Below, one piece after another: positions 27,674-36,744 of a stretch of DNA of 64,000 nt. Source of the stretch: SZUA-38 sp965212525 (lineage in GTDB: Bacteria > Pseudomonadota > Gammaproteobacteria > Xanthomonadales > SZUA-38); assembly GCA_965212525.1 (NCBI GenBank), contig CBDBVC010000046.1:1-64000 (forward strand). Reading direction: 5' to 3'. A program made the position numbers and the translations under genes. Positions within the stretch are counted from its first letter, which is position 1; the number at the start of each line of letters is the position of its first letter. The notes below the pieces were generated by a model. That model did not search any database and was not told the DNA's origin. It was given only the letters and a program-made list of their open reading frames with translations.

Positions 27674-27943
27674 TCAGCTGAATTCAAGCAGTCCCTTGTC
27701 ACCGAGGGACTGCATGAACGATTCCAGGTCAGTCCGGACCTGTTCCGGACTTGCATCAAATTCTTCACGTATGGCATCAACGATGTCGCCCTGTTTTGTC
27801 TCGGTAAGCAGCAGTTCCAGCATGCGAGTGGCCACTTCATTCAGCTGGAAATACTGGCCGGAAACCGGGTCAACCAGCACCATTTCCTCACCCATGCGTT
27901 CGGACAGAATCTCGCCGTTGATGCGGTAGTTGCGTTCTCTCAT
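27674..27943 (-). CDS. Lasso peptide B1 protein: PqqD-like RiPP recognition element
   Basis: 89 residues of the PqqD fold: two N-terminal beta strands, V-L-V-D-P-V-S-G-Q-Y-F-Q-L-N-E-V-A-T-R, then three helices with D-I-V-D-A-I-R-E-E-F and a final L-x-x-K-G-L-L. In split lasso systems this stand-alone RRE binds the Y-x-x-P motif of the precursor leader and delivers it to the B2 protease. Its start overlaps the B2 stop by four bases (ATGA). It is the last gene of the cluster. Confidence 0.88.
   Translation of the reverse strand: MRERNYRINGEILSERMGEEMVLVDPVSGQYFQLNEVATRMLELLLTETKQGDIVDAIREEFDASPEQVRTDLESFMQSLGDKGLLEFS
27688..27713. terminator. Hairpin at the convergent end of fkpA and the lasso operon
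   Basis: GCAGTCCCT and AGGGACTGC pair perfectly over nine bases with an eight-base loop. The structure lies inside the last codons of the B1 gene and 16 bases beyond the fkpA stop. It lacks a T-run, so it may end or protect both transcripts rather than act as a classical terminator. Confidence 0.45.
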
Positions 27944-28356
27944 GTGATGGTTCGTTCCCTGTCATTGCTTTTCGTACTGACCAGTGGCTGGAATGATGCG
28001 TTTGCAGTCATGTTCTCATCCAGTACCTGATCACCGATCACAACCCAGGCATGGGCCTTGAGCTCACCTGGCTGATCCAGGCTAGGACGGTGAATACCGA
28101 GTACCAGCTGAGGCTCAAGCCCCCGGGCTTCAAGCCGCTGGCAGATCCAGATCGAACGTGTCAGGCAGGTGGACCAGGGCAGGCGGGCAGATCGCATCGA
28201 TATTTGAATATAGCGTTCAGCATCCACGCAGGTTTGCTGTGAATGACTGTCGATCTCGAGGAATCTGCCGGCAACGGCAGACAGCCCCGAATGTCTGAGC
28301 CGCAGTGCGACTCTGCTGACACCGATCATGCTTCTGATGTGGTCCATGACGATCAT
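27940..28356 (-). CDS. Lasso peptide B2 leader protease (transglutaminase-like)
   Basis: 138 residues of the McjB C-terminal type (Transglut_core3). The active-site Cys is in W-S-T-C-L-T-R-S (Cys64), the His in K-A-H-A-W-V-V-I (His102), and the acid is Asp113 or Asp109 in G-D-Q-V-L-D-E. In known lasso systems this enzyme cleaves the leader after the residue following the conserved Thr. ATG 28356 is chosen because it overlaps the kinase stop as ATGA; the downstream B1 overlaps in the same way. Confidence 0.88.
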   Translation of the reverse strand: MIVMDHIRSMIGVSRVALRLRHSGLSAVAGRFLEIDSHSQQTCVDAERYIQISMRSARLPWSTCLTRSIWICQRLEARGLEPQLVLGIHRPSLDQPGELKAHAWVVIGDQVLDENMTANASFQPLVSTKSNDRERTIT

Positions 28357-29360
28357 GCTGTCAGTATACGATCGGCAATCTCCGGAACCAAGCCGGGGTC
28401 GTCGGCGGACCGGATGATGAGCACCTGACCTGACTGGGACAGCTGTGTTGCCCACCGTGATGCGAGGGCCAGATTCAGTTTCAGAATGCGACTGTCGAAA
28501 AGTCGGACAGCAACGGTATGGCGGACAAGTGCCAGACCGGCTTCGGCTGTGTCTGCAGGCTCAGCCTGCACGCCACGCGCCTTGCTGTCCCGCTGCAGTA
28601 TCACCAGCCGATGAACTGAACGGGAAAGATGACCCTGCTGATCTGACCAGCCGGCCCCGGCCAGTTTCAGTTGCGGGTAGGGTGCACCGGTTGCAACTGT
28701 ACCGTCGTCTGCCAGTGCCGTGATGTCATCGGTGAGTCGGCTGACATCGATGTGCTGGTGCAGACAGCGACTGATCGTGGATTTGCCACTGCCACTGTCA
28801 CCGCAGATGAGTGTAACGCCTTCATCTGTTTCCATGCTGGCCGAATGGAGCAGAAAACGGTCCAGATGTGCCATGGACAGGGGAACCAGCGGACCCAGTA
28901 TCATTTCCGTCAGTTCTGACTGAGTCAATGACTGGAACGGCTTGATACGGACAATACTCTGGCGTTGATCACTCAGATCGAAGAAACAATCGGCCAGTCC
29001 GTGCAACCGGAGAAATGGTCCTTGCTGATGATGAGCGATCGAGACTTCGACATCCTGACTGGCGATCCAGAAGCTGCCGGGTAATCTGATGATTGAAGCT
29101 GATCGGTCACTGTCATTACTAACAGGGTCTGGCTGGGCTCCTGAGACCGGCATGACACCACCATCGCGGTAGGCATCGAGCAGGGGCAATAGTGCGGGGC
29201 ACTGAACACGAATGCCGGCAAAACGGTAGCCATGTGTGCTTTCCCGGCCATCAACCAGGAACGAGATTGAGGTGTCCAGGTCTGGGTCAGGGCCTGAAGT
29301 TGTTGGCGTTACCACTCTCGCCGATACCGACCGTGGGTCCCATGGTGACATCACGGACAT
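28353..29360 (-). CDS. HPr-kinase-like lasso peptide tailoring kinase
   Basis: 335 residues as drawn. The C-terminal half has a P-loop G-D-S-G-S-G-K-S-T (about 187-195), an upstream H-S-A-S (His172) and L-T-D-D (Asp211-212), the core of HPr kinase/phosphorylase homologues. Such kinases occur in lasso clusters; the paeninodin enzyme phosphorylates a Ser of the precursor. The N-terminal domain begins H-G-Y-R-F-A-G-I-R-V. The only standard starts in frame (29360 or 29351) lie inside the precursor gene, overlapping it by 65-74 bases. Alternatively, adding one base in the CCC run at 29243-29245 would give an ATG at 29251, after the precursor; given the other indels nearby this is possible. Confidence 0.82.
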   Translation of the reverse strand: MSVMSPWDPRSVSARVVTPTTSGPDPDLDTSISFLVDGRESTHGYRFAGIRVQCPALLPLLDAYRDGGVMPVSGAQPDPVSNDSDRSASIIRLPGSFWIASQDVEVSIAHHQQGPFLRLHGLADCFFDLSDQRQSIVRIKPFQSLTQSELTEMILGPLVPLSMAHLDRFLLHSASMETDEGVTLICGDSGSGKSTISRCLHQHIDVSRLTDDITALADDGTVATGAPYPQLKLAGAGWSDQQGHLSRSVHRLVILQRDSKARGVQAEPADTAEAGLALVRHTVAVRLFDSRILKLNLALASRWATQLSQSGQVLIIRSADDPGLVPEIADRILTA

Positions 29361-29457
29361 CGCCCCGGGCTGTGATTACAGGCGTCGTGTAGGGGCGCTT
29401 GCTGTCCTTTTCGGCCCGGTCCGGGTTTGCTGCTGTTGTCGTTTGCTTCTGTGTCAT
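29287..29457 (-). CDS. Lasso peptide precursor (A)
   Basis: 56 residues between the cyclase and kinase genes, too short to be found by default ORF calling. The leader (1-39) contains Tyr23-x-x-Pro26-x-Ile28-x-x-x-Gly32, the canonical recognition motif for the B1 protein, and Thr38 at position -2 of the predicted cleavage site. Cleavage after Met39 gives the core GPTVGIGESGNANNFRP (17 residues): Gly1 amine and Glu8 side chain would form an eight-residue macrolactam, leaving a nine-residue tail. Start ATG 29457 lies 25 bases after the cyclase stop; no strong ribosome binding site is seen. No known lasso peptide with this core comes to mind. Confidence 0.88.
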   Translation of the reverse strand: MTQKQTTTAANPDRAEKDSKRPYTTPVITARGDVRDVTMGPTVGIGESGNANNFRP

Positions 29458-29482
29458 GAATACGGGTCAACGCAATGGGTTC

Positions 29483-31335
29483 TCATGCGCTAATATTAGC
29501 GGGTAATTCATCAATCCACAATTGCAGACTGATGATCTGCCACAGGACGACCAGTCCGGTATAGCTGAATTGCATCGACTCTGCCTGCTGTTGCAGCCAG
29601 TCGTGATCGATATAATCCGGCCATGCGGCGTTGGGATGATTGACCAGAAGACGTGTTTTTTCACGATGTCTGTGCAATACGCCTTCGGTGAATATCGGCT
29701 CGAAGGTGGTCTTGCCCTGACGCATGGTGATTGATGATGGCAATCGTTCGCTCATCGCCTGCCTCATGATCCATTTGCTTTGCCGACTGAGTGGGTCTGT
29801 CAGCAGGTATGCTGGCAGACTCAGCATGAACCGGATCAGAGCAGGGTCCCTGAGCGGGTATCGATGTGGCAGACCCCAGGACTGGCTCAGCGACAGGCCA
29901 TAGCGGGCGGCATCGGCAGCCGTCGGGCTGAGACAGGCTTCGATCCGGTCGGGCTGCCTGACTGGATTGATATAGGAAGGCACACCAGAATTCAGCAGTC
30001 TGTTGGCCATAAGTGTCAACCATTCGGCACGATGCTTTCTGAAACGGCGTGACAGACCGTTGAATGGCAGCAATCGCCGCATTGCTGCCTGCCGTCTGAA
30101 TCCCTTCAGTCCATGCTGGCGAATGGCGTTCCGGATGGCCTGCCAGGCATCGGATTCCCCGGCTTTTCGTGCATCCTGAAGACAATAGTGCTGTCCCATG
30201 TAGAGGTGATCACCGAAATCACCGGTCACAAGCTGCCGGTGACCATCTCTGCTCACCTGATCCGACAATCGTTTGCGCAGCGCACGATACGCATCGATTG
30301 ACGGTGCAATCAAGGGGATATCAATGTCATCGAACGCCTGACCGAGCGGTTCGCATGCGGTGCAGATCACCGGATGCCAGTCGACGTGATACTGTGCAGC
30401 CAGGTCCGAAACCCAGCGGGTCTCATCACATTCGGGGTATTCAGGGAACTGCCAGCTGTAAAGGCTGACACCTTGTGACTCTGCATCACGTGTATTCATG
30501 ATGCTCGCGGCGACAGCTGTCGAGTCCATGCCACCGCTGATGGCCAGGGCGACAGGATCATCTGGCGCCCTGATCGTAGGACCGACCGCATCATCGAGTT
30601 TCGACAATAATTGCTGGCAGTATTCATCGATGCCGATCGAGTGATCCATTGGCAGATAGTCGAAGCTCTGGTGGCGTTGCTCAGTCGTGTCATTGCCATC
30701 AAGAAAGACGCGATGCATTGGCCTGACCTGGTGGATTTCATTGAACCAGGTGCTGGTGGGGTCGGCCTCTGCCAGCGCCAGGTGACAGGCAATTCTGCTG
30801 CGGTTGATGGTGAATCTGGAGCCCTCGTCATGAAGCAAGGGCATGCTCGTCAAGGCTGACCAGTACCGCATCACCATTATTCATGTAGACCAGAGTCCGA
30901 AGACCTGTCATGTCGCGCTGCAGGATCAGCCTGCCGTCGATGCAGAGCAGGGCAGTCACATGCGACTCATCTGCAATAGGTCCATTCCAATGGTTTGGTG
31001 TTTGCGAGCGAGCGGTACACACGCTCAGAAAGCGTTGATGGCTGATTTGTGGATTCGTGATCGGTGAACTGCATGCTGGTGCCCGGGGCCAGACAGAAAT
31101 CTCCCGTTTTTGCGCATCGAAACACCGATTCAGTGCGGATCTCACCATCACCTTCGACTGGGGCGGCGCTGGCATCACATTGCGGATCATACTGAAACAG
31201 TACCGTCCACTGATGACTGTGCAGGGTGTTCACGGGACTGCTGATTCCACAGCTGCGGATCAGCTGCATGGCTCTGCGCTGCCTGGTCTGTTGCGGTGCC
31301 CCTGAGTGCAGGGCGACGAGCGTGCGTATCAGCAT
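29483..31335 (-). CDS. Lasso cyclase (asparagine-synthase-like C protein), interrupted by two frameshifts
   Basis: Three overlapping frames join into one protein of about 616 residues, the normal size for lasso cyclases. The N-terminal part starts at ATG 31335, four bases after the nucleotidyltransferase stop; the middle carries G-R-L-I-L-Q-R-D-M-T-G-L-R; the C-terminal part has the PP-loop S-G-G-M-D-S-T and the D-F-G-D motif of the AMP-forming domain. Shifts fall near 30975-31010 and at the CCC run 30839-30841; removing one C there restores L-D-E-H-A-L-L-H-D-E-G. Both look like single-base insertions. The enzyme activates the ring Glu with ATP and closes the macrolactam. The usual glutaminase Cys2 is absent, as expected for cyclases. 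If real, the shifts would inactivate it. Confidence 0.82.
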
Positions 31336-31339
31336 ATGG

Positions 31340-32473
31340 TCAGGCAGAGTCGTGATGTTCAGACCGGCCCGACTGACTGAACATTTTTCGGGTACCTGAC
31401 AATAAGCGTCTGATGTAATACCAGGGTAACAGCAGCATGTTGCTGAAGGCATAGCGGGTTTTCATGTAGGCCCGCGAGGGGAAGCACAGCTCTCTCAGGT
31501 AGCTGATTTTCCGAGACAGCGTCAACACTGACAGATCCTGACGCAGTGCAGTGAGGCCAGTTGCCCGGTACTCAACCTGCCTGTGATCAGTCGCTGCTTG
31601 CTTCAGTCGGTGACTGACTGTCTCACTGATTTCCAGACCACTCCACTGACAGAGGTGTTCGATCTCATCGCGCAACAGAGTCGCAACTGCACCGGATTCG
31701 GCAATGTCGATACACCGGATCCGGTCATCCTCTGAAAGTGACTGCCACAGCAGATAGTGATCCAGTTGCCAGATCAGACGATCCTCATCCGGGTGATGGC
31801 CCAGTCGGTGAATCACAGAATGCAGCAGGGCATGCACAGGTGACAGACAGCGGTACCCATCGACTGTTACGGATTCGGCCCTGATCGCATCATGCGGGAT
31901 GCATTGTGCGTAAATCTGACGATTGGACAGCGCCCAGTGCAGATCGACAGCAAGATGCAGATTGGTGCCGATGGATTTTCCATATTGCTGTTCGCAGAAC
32001 ACCAGCCGACTGCCCGTCGACAGCGTCCTGTGGAATCCCTGATCCTCCAGCACACTGATTGCTGTATCCTGCTCGTCAGGCGATACCAGAATATCGGTAT
32101 CACCCCGCATTCTCATGTCTTCACGTGGAAACAGGGTGAGAGAGATGGCCGCACCCTTGAGCAGTATGGGTCCGATACCAGCCTCAACAAAGGCGTTGTG
32201 CAGTGTGTCAAAGGCCATTTTACGCCGCAGATGCAGTGCCAGATACGCTGTTGAGGCCTGCTGCAGCCGCTGTGTGCAGGCTGATGGCAGGCAGATCTGT
32301 TCCGTCCTGATCAGTTCACAAAGTATCGAGGTGATGCCCTGTTGCTGACAAAGGTCCAGAAAACGCTCGTCAGACACGCTGAAATCGTTGCTCAGACGCC
32401 TGATCTGGCGATTCAGGGCCGAAACAAGTGCCTGATCAGACAGAAAAAGTGAATTTTTGTTAGAATCTGTCAT
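31340..32473 (-). CDS. Lasso-cluster nucleotidyltransferase (NTP_transf_5 family)
   Basis: 377 residues. The motif L-L-K-G-A-A-I-S-L followed by R-G-D-T-D-I-L-V is the active site of the nucleotidyltransferase family NTP_transf_5 (PF14907), and V-D-L-H-W-A-L fits the family's next block. Such genes accompany HPr-type kinases in a subset of lasso clusters (paeninodin-like), where their exact role is unsettled; modification of the phosphorylated peptide has been proposed. It is the first gene of the cluster and is separated from a divergent gene by about 95 bases that should contain the operon promoter. Confidence 0.85.
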   Translation of the reverse strand: MTDSNKNSLFLSDQALVSALNRQIRRLSNDFSVSDERFLDLCQQQGITSILCELIRTEQICLPSACTQRLQQASTAYLALHLRRKMAFDTLHNAFVEAGIGPILLKGAAISLTLFPREDMRMRGDTDILVSPDEQDTAISVLEDQGFHRTLSTGSRLVFCEQQYGKSIGTNLHLAVDLHWALSNRQIYAQCIPHDAIRAESVTVDGYRCLSPVHALLHSVIHRLGHHPDEDRLIWQLDHYLLWQSLSEDDRIRCIDIAESGAVATLLRDEIEHLCQWSGLEISETVSHRLKQAATDHRQVEYRATGLTALRQDLSVLTLSRKISYLRELCFPSRAYMKTRYAFSNMLLLPWYYIRRLLSGTRKMFSQSGRSEHHDSA

Positions 32474-32569
32474 CAGTCGTTTGATCTTGGGTCACCCGAC
32501 GACATAAAATTAGCCACAGGCGGTGGAAAACAGGACAAGATTCTCATGAATCGAATGGAAATGGTAGTC

Positions 32570-34365
32570 ATGAAAAGCGCTTATGGGTTGTTGTTGCTTC
32601 TGCTGATGACGGCAGTGGCTGGGGCATCAAATGTCCGTGATTCTGTCAAGCAGGCAAAGGATGATGGTGCCGATGCATCGGAAGTGACACGACAGCTGAT
32701 CGCCGAGGGTGAACATCCGGCGAATGTTTCGCAGGCGGTTGCTGATGTCTACGGCAGCTGCGAAGACATCTCGATGTCTGTGTCTGCGGCAGTCAGCGGA
32801 CGTCGCGAGTATCTCGATTCTGTCGTCTCTTCAGTCTCGGCCCTGGGTGAATGTGGGTGCAGTGCTGACACCCTGTGGTCACGCAGCCGGCTGGAAGCCC
32901 GTTTGCGACTGCCAGCGACACGCATGCTGGTTGAACTCGATCCGAGTATGGCCTGTGCCGCTGTGGCTGCCGAGTCGGCCAGTTTTCATTATGCAGAGGA
33001 TTCAGGCCAGATTCTTGAAACCGCCATGCGTGCCCGTCAGCCAACCGCCATCCCCTACGATTCATTCGGCAGTCTGAACCGGAAGATGGTTCCACTTCCA
33101 GAACAGTGGCCTACCGGCGCAAGGAAAATGCCTGTGGTGATGATCAGGAGCTCAATGACGAGTTTGATCGTGCCGAGTACTGGCAGTCCTTCAATGCCTC
33201 CGGCGTACCCAGCCCCAGCTGGCGACCGGACTGCGATGATGATGACGATGAAGAGGAAAATGATGGTCCGGTCTCGAATCTGCTGCTCTCAGAGCTGTCG
33301 TTCGGGCGTCAGGAAAGCAGCTATGTTGCCATCTACAATTCCACCAACCGGCCACAGAACCTGAAAAGCCAGGGCGCCAGCCTGACCGTCTACTTCAATG
33401 GCAGCGACAAGCCCGGCATGACCATACCGCTGGAGGGGGTCGTTCCGCCACGCGGTCATTATGTGGTCGGTGGTACCGGCTTCAACGAGAACCAGGTGGA
33501 TCAGGTACAGAGCGGTTTCCAGCTCGACTCAAACGATACTGTTGCCATGACCCCCCCAGTTGTCAGCTACAACTGTGACGGCATTCGCTCGGTCTTTGGC
33601 GGTGCACTGCGGGGATCTGTCAAGAATGTAGAGGATCCCGATTCTCACGAGTACGATCACCCCAGATCGCTGGTCAAGGACAAGGTTGCCCGATTCTTCG
33701 GCACCGTGGATGGCAAGACACCGGGTTATGTCGCCGATGCCGTCGGACAGGTTCCGCTGGATGAAGATGATGTACCCCTGCCCAACCTCGGAGACGAACT
33801 GTCCAGGTTGCGCAATGCCTGTGATGCAGACAGTAACGAATCAGATCAGTTTGCCCAGGGTGGTGCCTGGTCGACTACGGCAGCCCAGACACTGGGCCGG
33901 GCCAACACCATGTGCAAGGAATCCTACAAGGACGGCATGCTGATCTCCGAACTGGCAAACGGTGAAGAGCAGAAGGATGCGGTCGAAATCTACAATGCCG
34001 GCCAGTCCACCATCAACCTGGGTGAAGACGGTTACATGCTTGAGATCTATCGTGACGGCAGTGAACGTCCGGACGAGGTGATCGAACTGGAAGGTGAGAT
34101 CAGTCCTTCCAGTGTATTCGTCGTTGCCAATGACGATAACGATGACCCGATCAAGGACATAGCGGATCAGTTGACCGATGAAGTCGATCTCAATGAGGCT
34201 TCGGCTGTCCTGCTGGTAAGGCAATTGTCACCTGGTGCAAGAGTCTGCCGTCAGTCGATTGCCGGCATGCTGCAACTGGCTGAGGTGCCGGAAATAGTCT
34301 ATGCGCCAAGGCCAGAGGACAACGAGGAACCACCACGGGTTGATCCGATCGCCAGTCCAAACTGA
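32570..34365 (+). CDS. Secreted protein with two lamin-tail domains, interrupted by a frameshift
   Basis: Start 32570 is preferred because it opens a clean signal peptide (K-S-A-Y-G then six Leu) with GGAAA upstream; ATG 32546 is possible. The N-terminal region (to about residue 175) is Cys-containing and resembles no family I recognise. A one-base deletion between about 33060 and 33106 shifts the frame; downstream, the reading continues A-Y-R-R-K-E-N-A-C-G-D-D. After a run of Asp/Glu come two lamin-tail-like domains (L-L-L-S-E-L-S..., V-A-I-Y-N-S-T; and M-L-I-S-E-L-A-N-G..., V-E-I-Y-N-A-G). Divergent from the lasso operon. Likely a periplasmic or extracellular structural protein. Confidence 0.7.
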
Positions 34366-34403
34366 TTTCGCGGCAGGATACCCTGCATCGACACAAACAC
34401 AAG

Positions 34404-34426
34404 TCCGCGCCATGCGCGGATTTTTT
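34404..34426 (+). terminator. Rho-independent terminator
   Basis: TCCGCGC and GCGCGGA pair perfectly around the loop CAT and are followed by six T. It ends the lamin-tail gene transcript and lies only 16 bases before the ugd start, so ugd either has a promoter overlapping this region or depends on read-through. Confidence 0.88.
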
Positions 34427-34441
34427 CTGGAACTGTATTGA

Positions 34442-35796
34442 ATGAATGTAACGATTTTTGGTACGGGATATGTCGGTCTGGTCACAGGCGCCTGTCTCGC
34501 CAATGCAGGTAACCATGTCCTGTGCATGGATCTGGACGAAGCCAAGATCGAAGGCCTCAGGAACGGAATCATCCCGATCTATGAGCCTGGACTGGAAGCC
34601 ATCGTCAAATCCTGTGTGGATTCGGGCCGACTGACATTTACCACTAACGCGGAACAGGCGGTGGCCTTTGGTGACATCCAGTTCATCGCAGTGGGGACAC
34701 CACCTGATGAGGATGGCAGTGCTGATCTGCAGCATGTGCTGGCGGTTGCCACTACCATAGGCAGCCACATGACAGAGGACAGGATCGTCGTTGACAAATC
34801 CACTGTGCCTGTGGGTACTGCTGACCGTGTCCAGGCGGCCATCAATGCGAAACTGATCGAACGCGGGGAGAACTGCAAAGCCAGTGTCGTATCGAATCCC
34901 GAATTTCTCAAGGAAGGGGGCTGCAGTTGAGGATTGCATGCGACCGGACAGAATCATTCTCGGCTCGGATGATGCGGGTGCTATCGAGCAGATGAAGGCC
35001 CTGTATGCACCGTTCAACCGCAATCACGACAAGATCATTGAAATGGACGTACGCTCTGCCGAGCTGACCAAATATGCGGCCAATGCCATGCTGGCGACCA
35101 AGATCAGTTTCATGAAACGACATGGCCAATCTGGCCGAACGTGTCGGCGCTGATGTCGAACTGGTGCGTCAGGGAATTGGATCCGATCCCCGCATCGGCT
35201 TTTCCTTCATTTACCCGGGTTGTGGCTATGGTGGCTCCTGTTTCCCCAAGGATGTCACGGCTCTGGTGAGGACCGCCGATGAACACGGTTACCGCATGCG
35301 TGTGCTGGAGGCGGTCGAGGACGTCAACAAGTCTCAGAAACAGGTGCTGTTCAACAAGATCAGCGCCGCCTACAAGGGTGATCTTGTAGGCAAGCGATTT
35401 GCTGTCTGGGGGTTGTCGTTCAAGCCGAACACCGATGACATGCGTGAAGCCACCAGTATCGATGTGGTCTCTGCACTGTCAGGCGCAGGTGCACATCTTT
35501 CCGTCTACGATCCCGAAGCCATGGATGAGGCCAGGCACGAGTTCGAAGGGCTTGAAAACATTCATTATGCCAATTCTGCACGCGAGACACTGAAGCAGGC
35601 CGATGCCCTGATTGTGGTGACCGAATGGAAGTCGTTCTGGAGCCCGGATTTTGCCCATCTGGCGGATTCACTGGCAGACCGGGTCATCTTTGATGGGCGC
35701 AACATCTACGATCCGGATACGGTGAAGCAGGCCGGACTGACCTACTTTGCCATTGGCCGGGGTGATTCGGTCAATCGCAGCCAGGTGGAAGTCTGA
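34442..35796 (+). CDS. ugd: UDP-glucose 6-dehydrogenase, interrupted by two frameshifts
   Basis: Three frames combine into about 450 residues, the normal size. The N-terminus has the Rossmann motif G-T-G-Y-V-G-L-V-T-G, the middle S-N-P-E-F-L-(K)-E-G and E-L-T-K-Y-A-A-N-A, and the C-terminal part the catalytic G-C-G-Y-G-G-S-C-F-P-K-D. Frame breaks are at GGGGG (34916-34920) and AAA (35115-35117); dropping one base at each restores E-G-A-A-V-E-D and M-N-D-M-A-N-L. The enzyme oxidises UDP-glucose to UDP-glucuronate with NAD. Its last base overlaps the uxs start, forming a pathway pair. The breaks are more likely read errors than decay because all catalytic motifs are intact. Confidence 0.88.
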
Positions 35797-36743
35797 TGCT
35801 GGATCCCAAACGAATACTGATCACTGGTGGTGCCGGATTCTTGGGCTCGTTTCTCTGTGATCGTCTGATCGCCGATGGCCACGAGGTGCTGTGCGTGGAC
35901 AATCTGTTCACCGGCAACAAGCGCAATATAGTTCATCTGATGAAACATGAACGCTTCGAGTTCATTCGTCATGACGTCACCTTTCCGCTGTATCTGGAAG
36001 TCGATCAGATCTATAACCTGGCCTGTCCGGCATCGCCCGTCCACTATCAGCATGATCCGGTGCAGACCACAAAAACGAGTGTGCATGGTGCGATCAACCT
36101 GCTGGGGCTTGCCAAACGACTGGGTGTGCCTATTCTCCAGGCCTCGACCAGTGAGGTGTATGGTGATCCATCGGTGCATCCTCAGACCGAAGATTACTGG
36201 GGAAATGTAAACCCGATCGGTCCACGCTCCTGTTACGATGAGGGCAAGCGATGCGCCGAGACGCTGTTCTTCGATTACCACAGACAGCACGCACTCAGGA
36301 TCAAGGTTGCCCGAATCTTCAATACCTACGGGCCAAGAATGCACCCCAACGATGGTCGTGTGGTGTCGAATTTCGTTATGCAGGCGCTGACAGGTGAAGA
36401 TATCACGATTTATGGCGATGGGTCCCAGACACGATCATTCTGTTTCGTGGACGACATGATCGATGCCTTTGTGCGGTTGATGCAATCGCCGGATGATGTC
36501 ACCGGCCCTGTAAATCTGGGTAATCCGTCAGAATTCAGTATCCGGCAACTGGCTGAGAAAGTGATCAACCTGACAGGGTCATCCTCGAAACTGGTGTTTC
36601 GCGATTTGCCTGTCGATGATCCGGTTCAGCGACAGCCCGATATTTCACAGGCAAAAACAGTTCTGGGATGGCAACCGCAAACCGCTCTGGACCAGGGTCT
36701 GCGTGCCACCATTGACTATTTCAGAACACTGACTGAATCCTGA
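35796..36743 (+). CDS. uxs: UDP-glucuronate decarboxylase (UDP-xylose synthase)
   Basis: 315 residues of the short-chain dehydrogenase type: NAD motif G-G-A-G-F-L-G-S near the N-terminus, catalytic S-T-S-E-V-Y-G and Y-D-E-G-K-R (the Tyr-x-x-x-Lys pair preceded by R-S-C), and R-I-F-N-T-Y-G-P-R-M. These features are specific to UXS enzymes, which convert UDP-glucuronate to UDP-xylose. The start overlaps the ugd stop by one base, so the two enzymes supply UDP-xylose for an exopolysaccharide or glycan. No glycosyltransferase is nearby. Confidence 0.92.
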   Translation: MLDPKRILITGGAGFLGSFLCDRLIADGHEVLCVDNLFTGNKRNIVHLMKHERFEFIRHDVTFPLYLEVDQIYNLACPASPVHYQHDPVQTTKTSVHGAINLLGLAKRLGVPILQASTSEVYGDPSVHPQTEDYWGNVNPIGPRSCYDEGKRCAETLFFDYHRQHALRIKVARIFNTYGPRMHPNDGRVVSNFVMQALTGEDITIYGDGSQTRSFCFVDDMIDAFVRLMQSPDDVTGPVNLGNPSEFSIRQLAEKVINLTGSSSKLVFRDLPVDDPVQRQPDISQAKTVLGWQPQTALDQGLRATIDYFRTLTES

Positions 36744-36744
36744 T

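Noticed and set aside
29236..29493. Plus-strand 85-codon frame across the lasso precursor
   Set aside because: The minus strand carries the full lasso precursor pattern in exactly this place and lies in an operon; the plus frame has no recognisable feature.
34884..35153. Independent gene in the middle of ugd
   Set aside because: The residues are the conserved central part of UDP-glucose dehydrogenase and join both neighbouring frames when single bases are removed.
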